64,000 nucleotides of DNA, taken from DASQUK01 sp963717085. GTDB taxonomy: Bacteria; Actinomycetota; Acidimicrobiia; Acidimicrobiales; VFJN01. Shown in pieces: positions 9,344 to 16,883 of this stretch; position 1 is the stretch's first letter; each line of letters begins with the position of its first letter. The position numbers and the translations under genes were made by a program. The stretch is from NCBI GenBank assembly GCA_963717085.1, contig CAVQVM010000012.1, forward strand, positions 1 to 64,000, in the 5' to 3' direction. The notes beneath the pieces were generated by a model, which did no database searches, was not told the origin of the DNA, and saw nothing but the letters and a program-made list of their open reading frames with translations.

Positions 9344-10309
9344 TCAGGCCGGGACGGCGAACAGCCGCCGGTACTGGCCGGGGGTGGTGCGCACCACGCG
9401 CTGGAACGCGCGGTGCATGGTCTCGACCGTGCCGAAGCCGCAGGCTCGGGCGATGTCGTCCACCGTGCGGTCGGTCGTCTCGAGCAGTCGGCGGGCGGCC
9501 TCGACCCGTGACCGCTGCACGAACACGGCGGGCGTGGTGCCGACCTCGCGGCTGAAGGCGCGGGCGAAGGTGCGGACGCTCATCGCCGCCTGCCGGGCCA
9601 GCGCCGGCACCGACAGGTCGGCCTCGGGATGTTCGGCGACGAACGCCAACGCCTCGCGGAGCGGCTCACGCTCGGCCCGCCGCACGGCCAACTGGGCGCT
9701 GAACTGCGACTGCCCACCGGGCCGATGGGTGAACAGCACCAGTTGGCGGGCCACGGCCAGCGCCAGCTCGCCCCCGTGGTCGTGCTCGACGAGGGCCAAG
9801 GCCAGGTCCATCCCGGCCGTGACCCCGGCCGACGTCCATACGTTGCCGTCGCGCACATAGATGGGGTCGGCGTCGACCTCGACGGCCGGGAACAGGCGTG
9901 CGAGCGTGTCGCATGCCGACCAGTGGGTGGTGACCCGCCGGCCGTCGAGCAGGCCGGCCTGCGCCAGCAGGAAGGCACCGCTGCACACCGAGGTGACCCG
10001 GCGGGCGCTCGCGGCCGCGGTCCGCAGCCAGGCGATGAGGCGCTCGTCGGCCAGGGCGGCGGCGGTACCGGTGCCGCCGGCGACCAAGAGCGTGTCGATG
10101 GACTCACGGCGGGAGGCACGTTCGGTGCCGAGCGACAGTCCCGACGAGGTGGTGACCGGCTGTCCCGAGGCGGACACGAGCGCAGTGGCGTAGGCGGGGT
10201 CGGCGCCGTAGCGGTTGGCCATCGCGAACACCTCGAGCGGGCCGACGACGTCGAGGGCCTGGACGTCGGGGAACGCGACGACGATCACGGATCGGGGCCG
10301 GAGAGCCAC
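9344..10309 (-). CDS. GlxA-type regulator: DJ-1/PfpI domain plus AraC HTH
   Basis: About 321 residues from GTG 10309, which has AGGA about 10 nt upstream; the longer frame to 10570 overlaps the divergent gpgS and is unlikely. The N-terminal DJ-1/PfpI domain (about 1-190) has VAGGTGTAAAL, SVCSGAFLLAQAGLL (C109) and HWSACDTLA. The C-terminal AraC double HTH (about 220-318) has SVRTFARAFSREVGTTP and the typical second-helix segment DDIARACGFGTVETMHRAF ending in TTPGQYRRLF. By family, such regulators control nearby catabolic genes in response to a small molecule bound at the Cys pocket. The likely targets are itself and the DJ-1-like gene immediately downstream. Confidence 0.88.
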   Translation of the reverse strand: MALRPRSVIVVAFPDVQALDVVGPLEVFAMANRYGADPAYATALVSASGQPVTTSSGLSLGTERASRRESIDTLLVAGGTGTAAALADERLIAWLRTAAASARRVTSVCSGAFLLAQAGLLDGRRVTTHWSACDTLARLFPAVEVDADPIYVRDGNVWTSAGVTAGMDLALALVEHDHGGELALAVARQLVLFTHRPGGQSQFSAQLAVRRAEREPLREALAFVAEHPEADLSVPALARQAAMSVRTFARAFSREVGTTPAVFVQRSRVEAARRLLETTDRTVDDIARACGFGTVETMHRAFQRVVRTTPGQYRRLFAVPA

Positions 10310-10440
10310 GCTGCCATCCTGAGCCGTCCCGCCAGGTGGCAGCAAGGACGATCCACTGACGAATTCGGCCAGGCCCGCCGGAACCGGGCGGCCCGGCCAC
10401 GGATAGGGTCTCGTGGTTCGCCCGTGCATCCGAGGCAGCG

Positions 10441-11373
10441 ATGACCGCCCGTCGATCCGACCGCCCGATCGTGTCGCGGCACTACCGCGACTTTCCGCTG
10501 CGCGACCTGGTCGCAGCCAAAGGCGACAAGCTCGTGTCGGTGTGCATCCCGGCGCACGACGAGGCCGCAACCATCGGTGACGTCGTCGCCAAGGTGCGGC
10601 GCTTCGTGGGGGGTCGCCTGTGCCTTGTCGACGAGGTCCTGGTGGTCGACGACCACTCCCGCGACCACACCGGCAAGGCCGCGGCCCACGCCGGGGCCCG
10701 GGTGGTCGACGCCGCCGAGGTGCTGGCTGACATCGCCGGCGGCCCCGGCAAGGGCGAGGCGCTGTGGCGCTCGCTCTATGCCTCGATCGGCGACATCGTC
10801 ATCTGGTGCGACGCCGACATCACCGACTTCGGCACCCGCTTCGTCAGCGGCCTGCTCGGTCCCCTGATCACCGATCCGGACGTCGCCTTCGTCAAGGGCT
10901 ACTACGAGCGGCCACGGACCGGGTCACTCGGGGGCGGCAGGACCACCGAGCTCACGGCGCGGCCGGCGCTGGCGACCCTGTTCCCGCAGCTGTCGACGAT
11001 CGTGCAGCCGCTGTCGGGTGAGTTCGGGGGACGCCGGGAGCTGCTCGAGCGCCTCCCGTTCGTCCGGGGCTACGGCGTCGACATCGGGCTGCTCATCGAC
11101 GTCGCCCGGACCGTGGGCACCGATGCCATCGTCCAGGTGGACCTCGGCACGCGCCGCCACCGCCACCACGACCTCGATCAGCTCGGTCCCCAGGCGCTCA
11201 GCGTGCTGCAGACGGTGCTCGACCGCGCCGGCGTGCCGGCGGCGAACCCCGCCACGCTGGTGCGGCCCGGGTTGCCCCCGCTGGTCCGGACGTTCGCCGA
11301 GCTCGCGCCCATCGCCACGCTCGGGTCCCAGGGACCCGCCCCCGAGCCCGAGGCCGACTCCCCACTACCCTGA
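10441..11373 (+). CDS. gpgS: Glucosyl-3-phosphoglycerate synthase (GT81)
   Basis: A 310-residue GT-A glycosyltransferase transferring glucose from a nucleotide sugar to 3-phosphoglycerate, the first step to glucosylglycerate and to methylglucose lipopolysaccharides in mycobacteria. Visible blocks are VSVCIPAHDEAATIG (33-47), DEVLVVDDHSRDHT (64-77), the metal-binding DAD at 124-126 (IWCDADITDF) and QPLSGEFGGRRELLERLPF with the downstream YGVDIGL segment. These match mycobacterial GpgS closely. It is followed by a folP-like gene; mycobacteria also pair gpgS with folP2, so the neighbourhood supports the call. No GpgP phosphatase is adjacent. It is divergent from the GlxA-type regulator with 131 bp between them. 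Confidence 0.93.
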   Translation: MTARRSDRPIVSRHYRDFPLRDLVAAKGDKLVSVCIPAHDEAATIGDVVAKVRRFVGGRLCLVDEVLVVDDHSRDHTGKAAAHAGARVVDAAEVLADIAGGPGKGEALWRSLYASIGDIVIWCDADITDFGTRFVSGLLGPLITDPDVAFVKGYYERPRTGSLGGGRTTELTARPALATLFPQLSTIVQPLSGEFGGRRELLERLPFVRGYGVDIGLLIDVARTVGTDAIVQVDLGTRRHRHHDLDQLGPQALSVLQTVLDRAGVPAANPATLVRPGLPPLVRTFAELAPIATLGSQGPAPEPEADSPLP

Positions 11374-11493
11374 GAACGTGAGCGAGCGTCCCGGAGGGCG
11401 AGAGAGCGAGCCCGGCCCGAGCGGCCGTGGGAGCGGGCAAGCAACGCGTCGGAGCCCGAGCGGCCCGCTGCGAAGCAGCAAGAGCGGGAATTA
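11374..11493. repeat. Hairpin-rich repeat between gpgS and folP
   Basis: The 120-bp gap between two co-directional genes is filled by a repeat-like sequence. It contains two copies of a module CCCGAGCGGCC-spacer-GAGCGGG: a degenerate one at 11416-11437 and a full one at 11455-11493. In the full copy CCCGAGCGGCCC is followed by the hairpin GCTGC-GAA-GCAGC (11467-11479) and AAGAGCGGGAATTA. The same module, with a different hairpin, lies inside the ABC ATPase gene at 15723-15763. It directly abuts the folP start and could affect mRNA processing or translation. No ORF is supported here. Confidence 0.7.
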
Positions 11494-12387
11494 TTGAGCA
11501 CGCCTCCGCCGCTGGTCGTGCGGGGGCGCGCCGTCGACCTGACCGAGCCGGCGCTCATGGGGATCGTCAACGCCACGCCGGACTCGTTCTCCGACGGCGG
11601 GCTCCACCCCACGACCGAGGCCAGGGTCGAGCTCGCACTCGAGCTGGCCGAGCAGGGGGCGACGATCATCGACGTGGGCGGCCAGTCGGGCATCACCGGC
11701 GTGCCCGAGGTTGCGGTGGTGGAGGAGATCGCCCGCGTGGTGCCCGTCGTCGAGGGGATCCTGGCGGCGACGGCCGGGCTGGTCGTCTCGGTGGACACCT
11801 ACCGCCCGGCGGTGGTGGAGGCCGTGCTGGCCGCGGGCGCGGCGCTGATCAACGACGTCAGCGGGCTCCTCCATCCGGAGGTCGCCGAGCTGTGCGGATC
11901 CGCGGGGGCAGGGCTGGTGACCATGCACACCCGGGCGCAGCCCAAGCACAAGGTGCTCGACCCCGACCTCTACGACGACGTGGTCGCCGATGTTGTCGCC
12001 TTCCTGCGCCAGCGCATCGACGCCGCCGTGGCTCGGGGGATGGGGCCGGAGGGGATCGTGGTCGATCCGGGACCCGACTTCGCCAAGACTCCCGCCCAGA
12101 CCGTCGAGGTGCTGCGCGGGATGGACCGGGTGCGGGCGCTCGGCCGTCCCGTGCTGCTGGCGCTGTCTCGCAAGGACTTCGTCGGCACCATCACCGGGCG
12201 GCCGCCGCGGACCCGGCTGGCCGGCACGCTGGCGGCGGTCGGGGCGCTGGCCGGTCCCGGGACGATCCTGCGGGTCCACGACGTCGGCGCGGTGCGCGAC
12301 TACCTGGCGGTGGCAGCCGTGCTGGACGGAAGGACCGAGCTGCCGGCCGACGCCCGCCTGGCCGAGGGCCTGCGCTGGGAGCGCTGA
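11494..12387 (+). CDS. folP: Dihydropteroate-synthase-family protein, FolP2-like
   Basis: About 297 residues from TTG 11494. The TIM-barrel DHPS fold is clear: GIVNATPDSFSDGG (23-36), DVGG (60-63), VSVDTYRP, INDVSGL, TMH, LSRKDFVG and the terminal RVHDV. However, the pABA/pyrophosphate loop that normally reads DVGGESTRPG is DVGGQSGITG (60-69), so the Thr-Arg pair is lost. The segment usually written FGKxxxHN is FAKTPAQT. Mycobacterial FolP2, encoded beside gpgS, is likewise a divergent paralogue reported not to act as a normal DHPS. The gene therefore may not make dihydropteroate (inference). The start is uncertain because a repeat precedes it; no strong ribosome-binding site is seen. Confidence 0.85.
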   Translation: MSTPPPLVVRGRAVDLTEPALMGIVNATPDSFSDGGLHPTTEARVELALELAEQGATIIDVGGQSGITGVPEVAVVEEIARVVPVVEGILAATAGLVVSVDTYRPAVVEAVLAAGAALINDVSGLLHPEVAELCGSAGAGLVTMHTRAQPKHKVLDPDLYDDVVADVVAFLRQRIDAAVARGMGPEGIVVDPGPDFAKTPAQTVEVLRGMDRVRALGRPVLLALSRKDFVGTITGRPPRTRLAGTLAAVGALAGPGTILRVHDVGAVRDYLAVAAVLDGRTELPADARLAEGLRWER

Positions 12388-12393
12388 AAACGG

Positions 12394-12445
12394 CGAACTT
12401 GCGGCGGTTGGCGAGGCCATGGCCTCTCCAACCGCCGCAAGTTCG
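12394..12445. repeat. 52-bp near-perfect palindromic element, copy 1
   Basis: The arms CGAACTTGCGGCGGTTGG (12394-12411) and its exact reverse complement (12428-12445) enclose a nearly palindromic centre (GCCATGGC); one base pair mismatches in the whole 52 bp. It sits 6 bp after the folP stop and 14 bp before the stop of the convergent ABC permease, so it may act as a bidirectional terminator-like hairpin. There is no T tract. A second copy with identical 18-nt arms lies inside the squalene-hopene cyclase gene at 39138-39189. Copy 1 has no stop codon in any of the six frames. Confidence 0.9.
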
Positions 12446-12459
12446 GATTGGGCGGGCGG

Positions 12460-15003
12460 CTACTCGGTGGCGATGGCGCCGAGCACGTCGAGGCGGGCCG
12501 CCCGCCGCGCGGGACGCAGCCCCGCCAGCACGCCGGCGATGGCGCCGACGACCACCACGATCGCCAGGCGGGTGATCGGCAACACGAACTCGCTGATGAC
12601 CGAGCCCGGGGTGTTGCCTGCGGCCTCGACCAGCGCCCAGCCGAGGAACACGCCGAGGCCGATGCCGCCGACCACACCGAACGTGGCCACGATCACCGAC
12701 TCCCACCGCACCATCGAGCGGAGCTGGCCCCGGGTCTGTCCGACCGCCCGGAGCAGACCCAGCTCGCGGGTGCGCTCGTGGACCGACAGGGACAGCGTGT
12801 TGGCGATGCCCATGAGGGCGATGATGATCGCCAGCGCCAGCAGGGCGTAGATGATCGTCAGGAACATGTCGGCCCCGGCCGACATGGTGGCGGCGAACTC
12901 CTCGCGATCCTCGACGTCGGGATCGCCGTAGTTGGCGGCGACCCGCTCGACCGCAGCCTTGCCGTCGGCGAGCGAGGTGCCGTCGGTCAGGTCGATGACC
13001 ACCGTGGAGTCGACGGGCTGGTTGGTGTGCGGGGCATATGTCTCCAGCGGCACCACGTAGCCGCCCACGATGTCGGACACGTCGTAGGTGGCTCCGACCT
13101 GCAGGTCGGCGCTGGCGCCGTCGGCGAATGTCACGGTCACCGGGTCGCCGAGTGCCCAACCGTTGGCGTCAGCGGTGGCCTCGGAGATGGCGATCTCGTC
13201 GTTGGCCAGGTCGGCCAGGGAGCCCGAGGTGACGTCGACGTCGACGGCGGCATCCAGGTCAGCAGGGTCTGCCACCGTCATCTCCTTGGTGTCGTCGTCG
13301 ATCGAGGCGAAGCCCCGGCCGATCCCGACGGCGCTGTCGACCTCGGGCAGATCCCCGACGTCGGCTGCGAGCTGGGGGCTGAGGCTGCCGCCGAAGGGCC
13401 CGCTGGAGATCACCAGGTCGCCGGCGAACGACCGGTCGATGGTGTCGGCGGTCGACTCCTTGAGCGAGGCGGCGAACACGGTGAACAGCGTCACGATGCC
13501 AACGCCGACCATGAGCGCGGACGCCGTGGCTGCGGTGCGCCGGGGGTTGCGGATGGCGTTCTGACGGGCCAGCGTCCCGGTGAGGCCGCGCAGCCTGGCC
13601 AGCGGTGCGCCCAGGAGCCCGGCGACCGGCCGGGCGACGACCGGGCCGAGCACCACGGTGCCGAGCAGCGTGATGACCGCGCCCAGCCCGACGGTTCCGA
13701 GCGAGGGGTCGTTGGACAGGGCCGTCGCCGCGGTGAGCGCGATGCCCAGGCCGGCCAGGATCGCACCGGCCACAACGCGGGGAGCCGAGGGCGAGGTGCG
13801 CTCGACGGCGACGTCGCGCAGCGCGGCCAGGGGCGGAACCCGTGACGCCTTGATCGCGGGGATGACTCCGGCGAGGAGCGTCACCACGAGACCGACGACC
13901 ACCGACACGAGGATGGCGCCGCCGGTGACGACGATGCCGCCCGCCGGTAGGGCGAACCCGGCGGCGTCGAACAGTCCCTTGAGCAGCCCGGCGACGGCGA
14001 TGCCCCCGGCCAGCCCGACCAGTGATGCCACCACGCCCACCACCAGGGCCTCGATCACGACCGAGACCAGCACCTGGCGGCGTGAAGCCCCAATGGCGCG
14101 GAGCAGGGCCGCCGTTCGGGTGCGCTGGGCGACGATGATCGAGAAGGTGTTGTAGATGCTGAACGTCGCCACCAGCAGGGCGATGCCCGCGAACACGGTG
14201 AGGAACGTGGTCAGCATGTCGAGGAACAGCTCGTTGATGTCGTCCGAGTTCTGCGTGGCCACCGACGTGCCCGACACTGCCTCGACGCCGTCGGGCAGCA
14301 CCTCGTCGGCGTGGGCGACGAGCTCGTCCTGCGACACACCGTCGTCCGCCCGGACGGCGATGCTCGACACGCCGTCGGGGTCCTTGGTGACGTGCTCCAT
14401 GGCGCCCTCCAGGCTGAAGGCGGTGAAGGTGACGCCGCCGAGCCCGTCCTCGTCCCCGAACGTGGAGATGCCCACGATGGTCACCTCGACCGGTTCGGGG
14501 GTGAGCAGGGTCGTGCGGTCGCCGACCGCCAGGTCGCCCTCGTCGGCGGCCCGGCGGTTGACCACCACCTCGTCGTCGGCCTCGGGGGCCCGGCCTTCGG
14601 CCAAGCGGTAGGGGTTGAGGTCGGCATCGGTGGTCCAGCTGCCGGCCAACTGGGGCGGGCCGTTGCCGCCCACGGCGTCACCGTCGGCGCCCAGGAGCTG
14701 GCCGAGCCCCTCGATCTGGGGCTCCGCCGCTGCCACCCCGTCGACGGCCGCGACCTCGTCGACCAGGGACCGGTCGATCAGCCCCCTGGGCTCGTCGGCC
14801 TCGATGCCGAGGTCGGTAGCGCCGCGGACGATGACGTCGGTGCCGGCGTTGACGTCGGCGAACAGGTTGTCGAAGTTGTTCCGCAAGGTGTCGCCGAGCA
14901 CCAGCGTGCCGGCGAGGAAGGCGACGCCCAGGAACACGGCCACGGCCGTGCCCATCAGGCGCCGGCCGTGGCCCCGCATCTCCTTGATGGTGAGCGACAA
15001 CAT
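12460..15003 (-). CDS. ABC transporter permease, FtsX/MacB-like (847 aa)
   Basis: A large permease of the FtsX/MacB type: a signal-anchor-like helix at the N terminus, a long extracytoplasmic domain (about 45-260), three membrane helices (about 265-385), a further helix pair, a second extracytoplasmic domain and three C-terminal helices. The ERTRELGLLRAVGQTRGQLR segment in the last FtsX domain and the related QRTRTAALLRAIGASRRQVL in the first show an internal duplication. The start is ATG 15003 with GGGAGG about 8 nt upstream. It follows its ATPase by 3 bp. Such transporters export lipids or peptides or resist envelope-active compounds; the substrate is unknown. A full-length paralogue (848 aa) occurs at 26225. 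Confidence 0.9.
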   Translation of the reverse strand: MLSLTIKEMRGHGRRLMGTAVAVFLGVAFLAGTLVLGDTLRNNFDNLFADVNAGTDVIVRGATDLGIEADEPRGLIDRSLVDEVAAVDGVAAAEPQIEGLGQLLGADGDAVGGNGPPQLAGSWTTDADLNPYRLAEGRAPEADDEVVVNRRAADEGDLAVGDRTTLLTPEPVEVTIVGISTFGDEDGLGGVTFTAFSLEGAMEHVTKDPDGVSSIAVRADDGVSQDELVAHADEVLPDGVEAVSGTSVATQNSDDINELFLDMLTTFLTVFAGIALLVATFSIYNTFSIIVAQRTRTAALLRAIGASRRQVLVSVVIEALVVGVVASLVGLAGGIAVAGLLKGLFDAAGFALPAGGIVVTGGAILVSVVVGLVVTLLAGVIPAIKASRVPPLAALRDVAVERTSPSAPRVVAGAILAGLGIALTAATALSNDPSLGTVGLGAVITLLGTVVLGPVVARPVAGLLGAPLARLRGLTGTLARQNAIRNPRRTAATASALMVGVGIVTLFTVFAASLKESTADTIDRSFAGDLVISSGPFGGSLSPQLAADVGDLPEVDSAVGIGRGFASIDDDTKEMTVADPADLDAAVDVDVTSGSLADLANDEIAISEATADANGWALGDPVTVTFADGASADLQVGATYDVSDIVGGYVVPLETYAPHTNQPVDSTVVIDLTDGTSLADGKAAVERVAANYGDPDVEDREEFAATMSAGADMFLTIIYALLALAIIIALMGIANTLSLSVHERTRELGLLRAVGQTRGQLRSMVRWESVIVATFGVVGGIGLGVFLGWALVEAAGNTPGSVISEFVLPITRLAIVVVVGAIAGVLAGLRPARRAARLDVLGAIATE

Positions 15004-15006
15004 GGC

Positions 15007-15873
15007 TCAACCTCCCGAACCGTCGAGCGACTTGATGCGGTCGAGGACGGCCGTCGCTGTGGGGTCGTCGAGGTGGCCGACGATCCGACCGTCGACCAGG
15101 AACAACGCCCGGTCCGCGTACGAGGCGGCGACCGGGTCGTGGGTGACCATCACGATGGTCTGGCCCATCTCGTCGACCGCCCGACGCAGGAAGCCGAGGA
15201 TCTCGCCGCCGGCGCGTGAGTCGACGTTGCCGGTGGGCTCGTCGGCGAAGACGATCCGGGGTCGGCTGGCGAGTGCCCGGGCCACGGCGACTCGCTGCTG
15301 CTGGCCGCCCGACAGCTCGGCCGGGCGGTGGCCCAGCCGGTCGCCGAGCCCAACGGTGTCGACGATCTCGTCGAACCACTGGCCGTCGGGTTTGGCGCCC
15401 GCCAGGGTCAAGGGCAGGGCGATGTTCTCGCGGGCGGTAAGGGTCGGCACCAGGTTGAACGCCTGGAACACGAAGCCGACCTGCGTGCGGCGTAGGAGCG
15501 TGAGCTCCTTGTCGGACAGCGCGCCCAGCTCGACGTCGCCGATGAACACCTGGCCCTCGGTGAGGGTGTCGAGCCCCGCAACGCAGTGCATGAGGGTCGA
15601 CTTGCCCGAGCCCGAGGGCCCCATGATGGCGGTGAAGTGCCCGGTCGGGAACTCGACCGACACCTCGTCGAGGGCGACGACGGCGGTGTCGCCCCAGAGG
15701 CCGAGCGAAGGCGAGGCCGTGGCCCGAGCGGCCCGGCGCCGTAGGCGCCGAGAGCGGGAAGTACGGCGCGGAGCACGAACGCCGTCAGGTGTTCGTGCGG
15801 AGCCGTAGACCTTGGTGGCCTCGACGGCCCGGGCGGCCGCGTCTGTGCGGATGAGTGTGGTGGCGGGAGTCAT
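15007..15873 (-). CDS. ABC transporter ATP-binding protein carrying a 36-residue insert
   Basis: A 288-residue MacB/LolD-type ATPase: Walker A GPSGSGKST (85-93), signature LSGGQQQRVAVARAL, Walker B IVFADEPTGN and H-loop VMVTHD. It pairs with the permease 3 bp downstream and overlaps the SHOCT gene by 4 nt. Residues 25-60, between KVYG and GDTAVVALDEV, are Arg/Ser-rich and correspond to nothing in the family. The paralogue at 25440 reads KVYGKGATAVRALDGV without a gap. The extra 108 nt (15694-15801) are palindromic repeat DNA. The core ATPase motifs are intact, so the protein is probably functional, with the insert exposed before the first strand (inference). Confidence 0.92.
   Translation of the reverse strand: MTPATTLIRTDAAARAVEATKVYGSARTPDGVRAPRRTSRSRRLRRRAARATASPSLGLWGDTAVVALDEVSVEFPTGHFTAIMGPSGSGKSTLMHCVAGLDTLTEGQVFIGDVELGALSDKELTLLRRTQVGFVFQAFNLVPTLTARENIALPLTLAGAKPDGQWFDEIVDTVGLGDRLGHRPAELSGGQQQRVAVARALASRPRIVFADEPTGNVDSRAGGEILGFLRRAVDEMGQTIVMVTHDPVAASYADRALFLVDGRIVGHLDDPTATAVLDRIKSLDGSGG
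15694..15801. repeat. 108-bp palindromic insert in frame within the ABC ATPase gene
   Basis: The limits are set by comparison with the paralogous ATPase at 25440. Contents: CCCGAGCGGCCC (15723-15734), hairpin GGCGCC-GTA-GGCGCC (15735-15749), GAGAGCGGGAAGTA (15750-15763), then a second hairpin with arms GCACGAAC and GTTCGTGC near 15773-15798. The first module matches the repeat between gpgS and folP (11455-11493) apart from the hairpin sequence. The length is a multiple of three and the coding frame has no stop. Confidence 0.8.
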
Positions 15874-16121
15874 CGGTCGTCCTCCTTAAGGACGGACAGC
15901 CGCTCGCGGTATTCGTCGGCGGAGATGTCGCCACGGGCGTAGCGCTCGGCCAGGACGGATCGGCCAGTCGCCGGCTGCCGCCAGGGACCGCCGCGTCGGC
16001 GGAACCAGACGGCGGCGAGCACCAGGACGGTGAGCCAGAACAGGGGGAAGATGAGGAACCACGGTCCGGGGCCGTCGCCCCAGCCGTCGTACCCGTGGGT
16101 GGAAATGATGGATGTCAACAT
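15870..16121 (-). CDS. Small membrane SHOCT-domain protein
   Basis: An 83-residue protein with one hydrophobic helix near the N terminus (FLIFPLFWLTVLVLAAVWF), a basic stretch, and a C-terminal SHOCT domain (LAERYARGDISADEYRERL). SHOCT domains are short oligomerisation or regulatory tails common in actinobacterial membrane proteins; no reaction is expected. It is the third gene of the likely kinase-regulator-SHOCT-ATPase-permease operon and overlaps the ATPase start by 4 nt (ATGA), implying translational coupling. It may modulate the kinase or the transporter at the membrane (inference). Confidence 0.85.
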   Translation of the reverse strand: MLTSIISTHGYDGWGDGPGPWFLIFPLFWLTVLVLAAVWFRRRGGPWRQPATGRSVLAERYARGDISADEYRERLSVLKEDDR

Positions 16122-16207
16122 GCGTCCATCGTCGGGCCGGACGCCCCTGACGGCGTCGCCCCGCGGGAGGCTTCTGCCCTACTCCCGCGGTGGTAGCCGG
16201 ACCGCCA

Positions 16208-16879
16208 CTACCCCCCGGCCGGCCGGACGAGGCCCGACTCGTACGCGAACACCACGAGCTGGGCCCGGTCGCGGGCGCCGAGCTTGGTCATGGCGCGGCT
16301 GACGTGGGTCTTCGCCGTCATGGGGCTGACGTAGAGCCGTTCGGCGATCTCGTCGTTGGTCAGGCCCTCGGCCACCAGCGCCATCACCTCCCGCTCCCGC
16401 TCGGTGAGCACATCGAGGGTGGGGGCCGGCCGCGACTCCCGTGTCTTGGTGGCGAACTCGCCGATCAGTCTCCGCGTGACGCTGGGCGAGAGCAGCGCGT
16501 CGCCGTCCGCCACCGCCCGCACCGCCCGCAACAGCTCCACGGGCTCGGTGTCCTTCACCAGGAAGCCGCTGGCGCCGGAGCGGATGGCCTCGAACACGTA
16601 CTCGTCCAGCTCGAACGTGGTGAGGATGATGATGCGGGCGCCCGACAGTCGCTCGTCGCTGGCGATCGCCCTGGTGGCGGCGAGGCCGTCGGTGCCCGGC
16701 ATGCGGATGTCCATGAGCACCACGTCCGGTGCGAGGCGGCGGACGAGACGCACGGCCTCGTCGCCGTCGTTGGCGTCGCCCACGACCTCGATGTCGTCCT
16801 GGGCATCGAGCAGGGCCCGGAAGCCGGCGCGGACCAGAGCCTGGTCATCGGCCAGCACTACGCGGATCACGGCGGTCAC
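16208..16879 (-). CDS. LuxR-family response regulator (ABC-linked system)
   Basis: About 223 residues from GTG 16879, 4 bp after the kinase stop. The receiver has D11/D12, phospho-acceptor D57 (VVLMDIRMPG), the TTFELDEYVFEAIRSGASGF switch segment and K in FLVKDTEP. The LuxR HTH reads LTEREREVMALVAEGLTNDE followed by VSPMTAKTHVSRAMTKLGAR. It is paired with the histidine kinase immediately upstream and probably controls the SHOCT-ABC genes downstream, as in LiaSR- or NarL-type envelope systems (inference). The longer frame to 16918 would overlap the kinase gene and lacks conservation. Confidence 0.92.
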   Translation of the reverse strand: MTAVIRVVLADDQALVRAGFRALLDAQDDIEVVGDANDGDEAVRLVRRLAPDVVLMDIRMPGTDGLAATRAIASDERLSGARIIILTTFELDEYVFEAIRSGASGFLVKDTEPVELLRAVRAVADGDALLSPSVTRRLIGEFATKTRESRPAPTLDVLTEREREVMALVAEGLTNDEIAERLYVSPMTAKTHVSRAMTKLGARDRAQLVVFAYESGLVRPAGG

Positions 16880-16883
16880 GGGC

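Noticed and set aside
12394..12445. The 52-bp palindrome as just a folP terminator
   Set aside because: A second copy with identical arms sits inside the shc coding region, which a gene-specific terminator would not explain.
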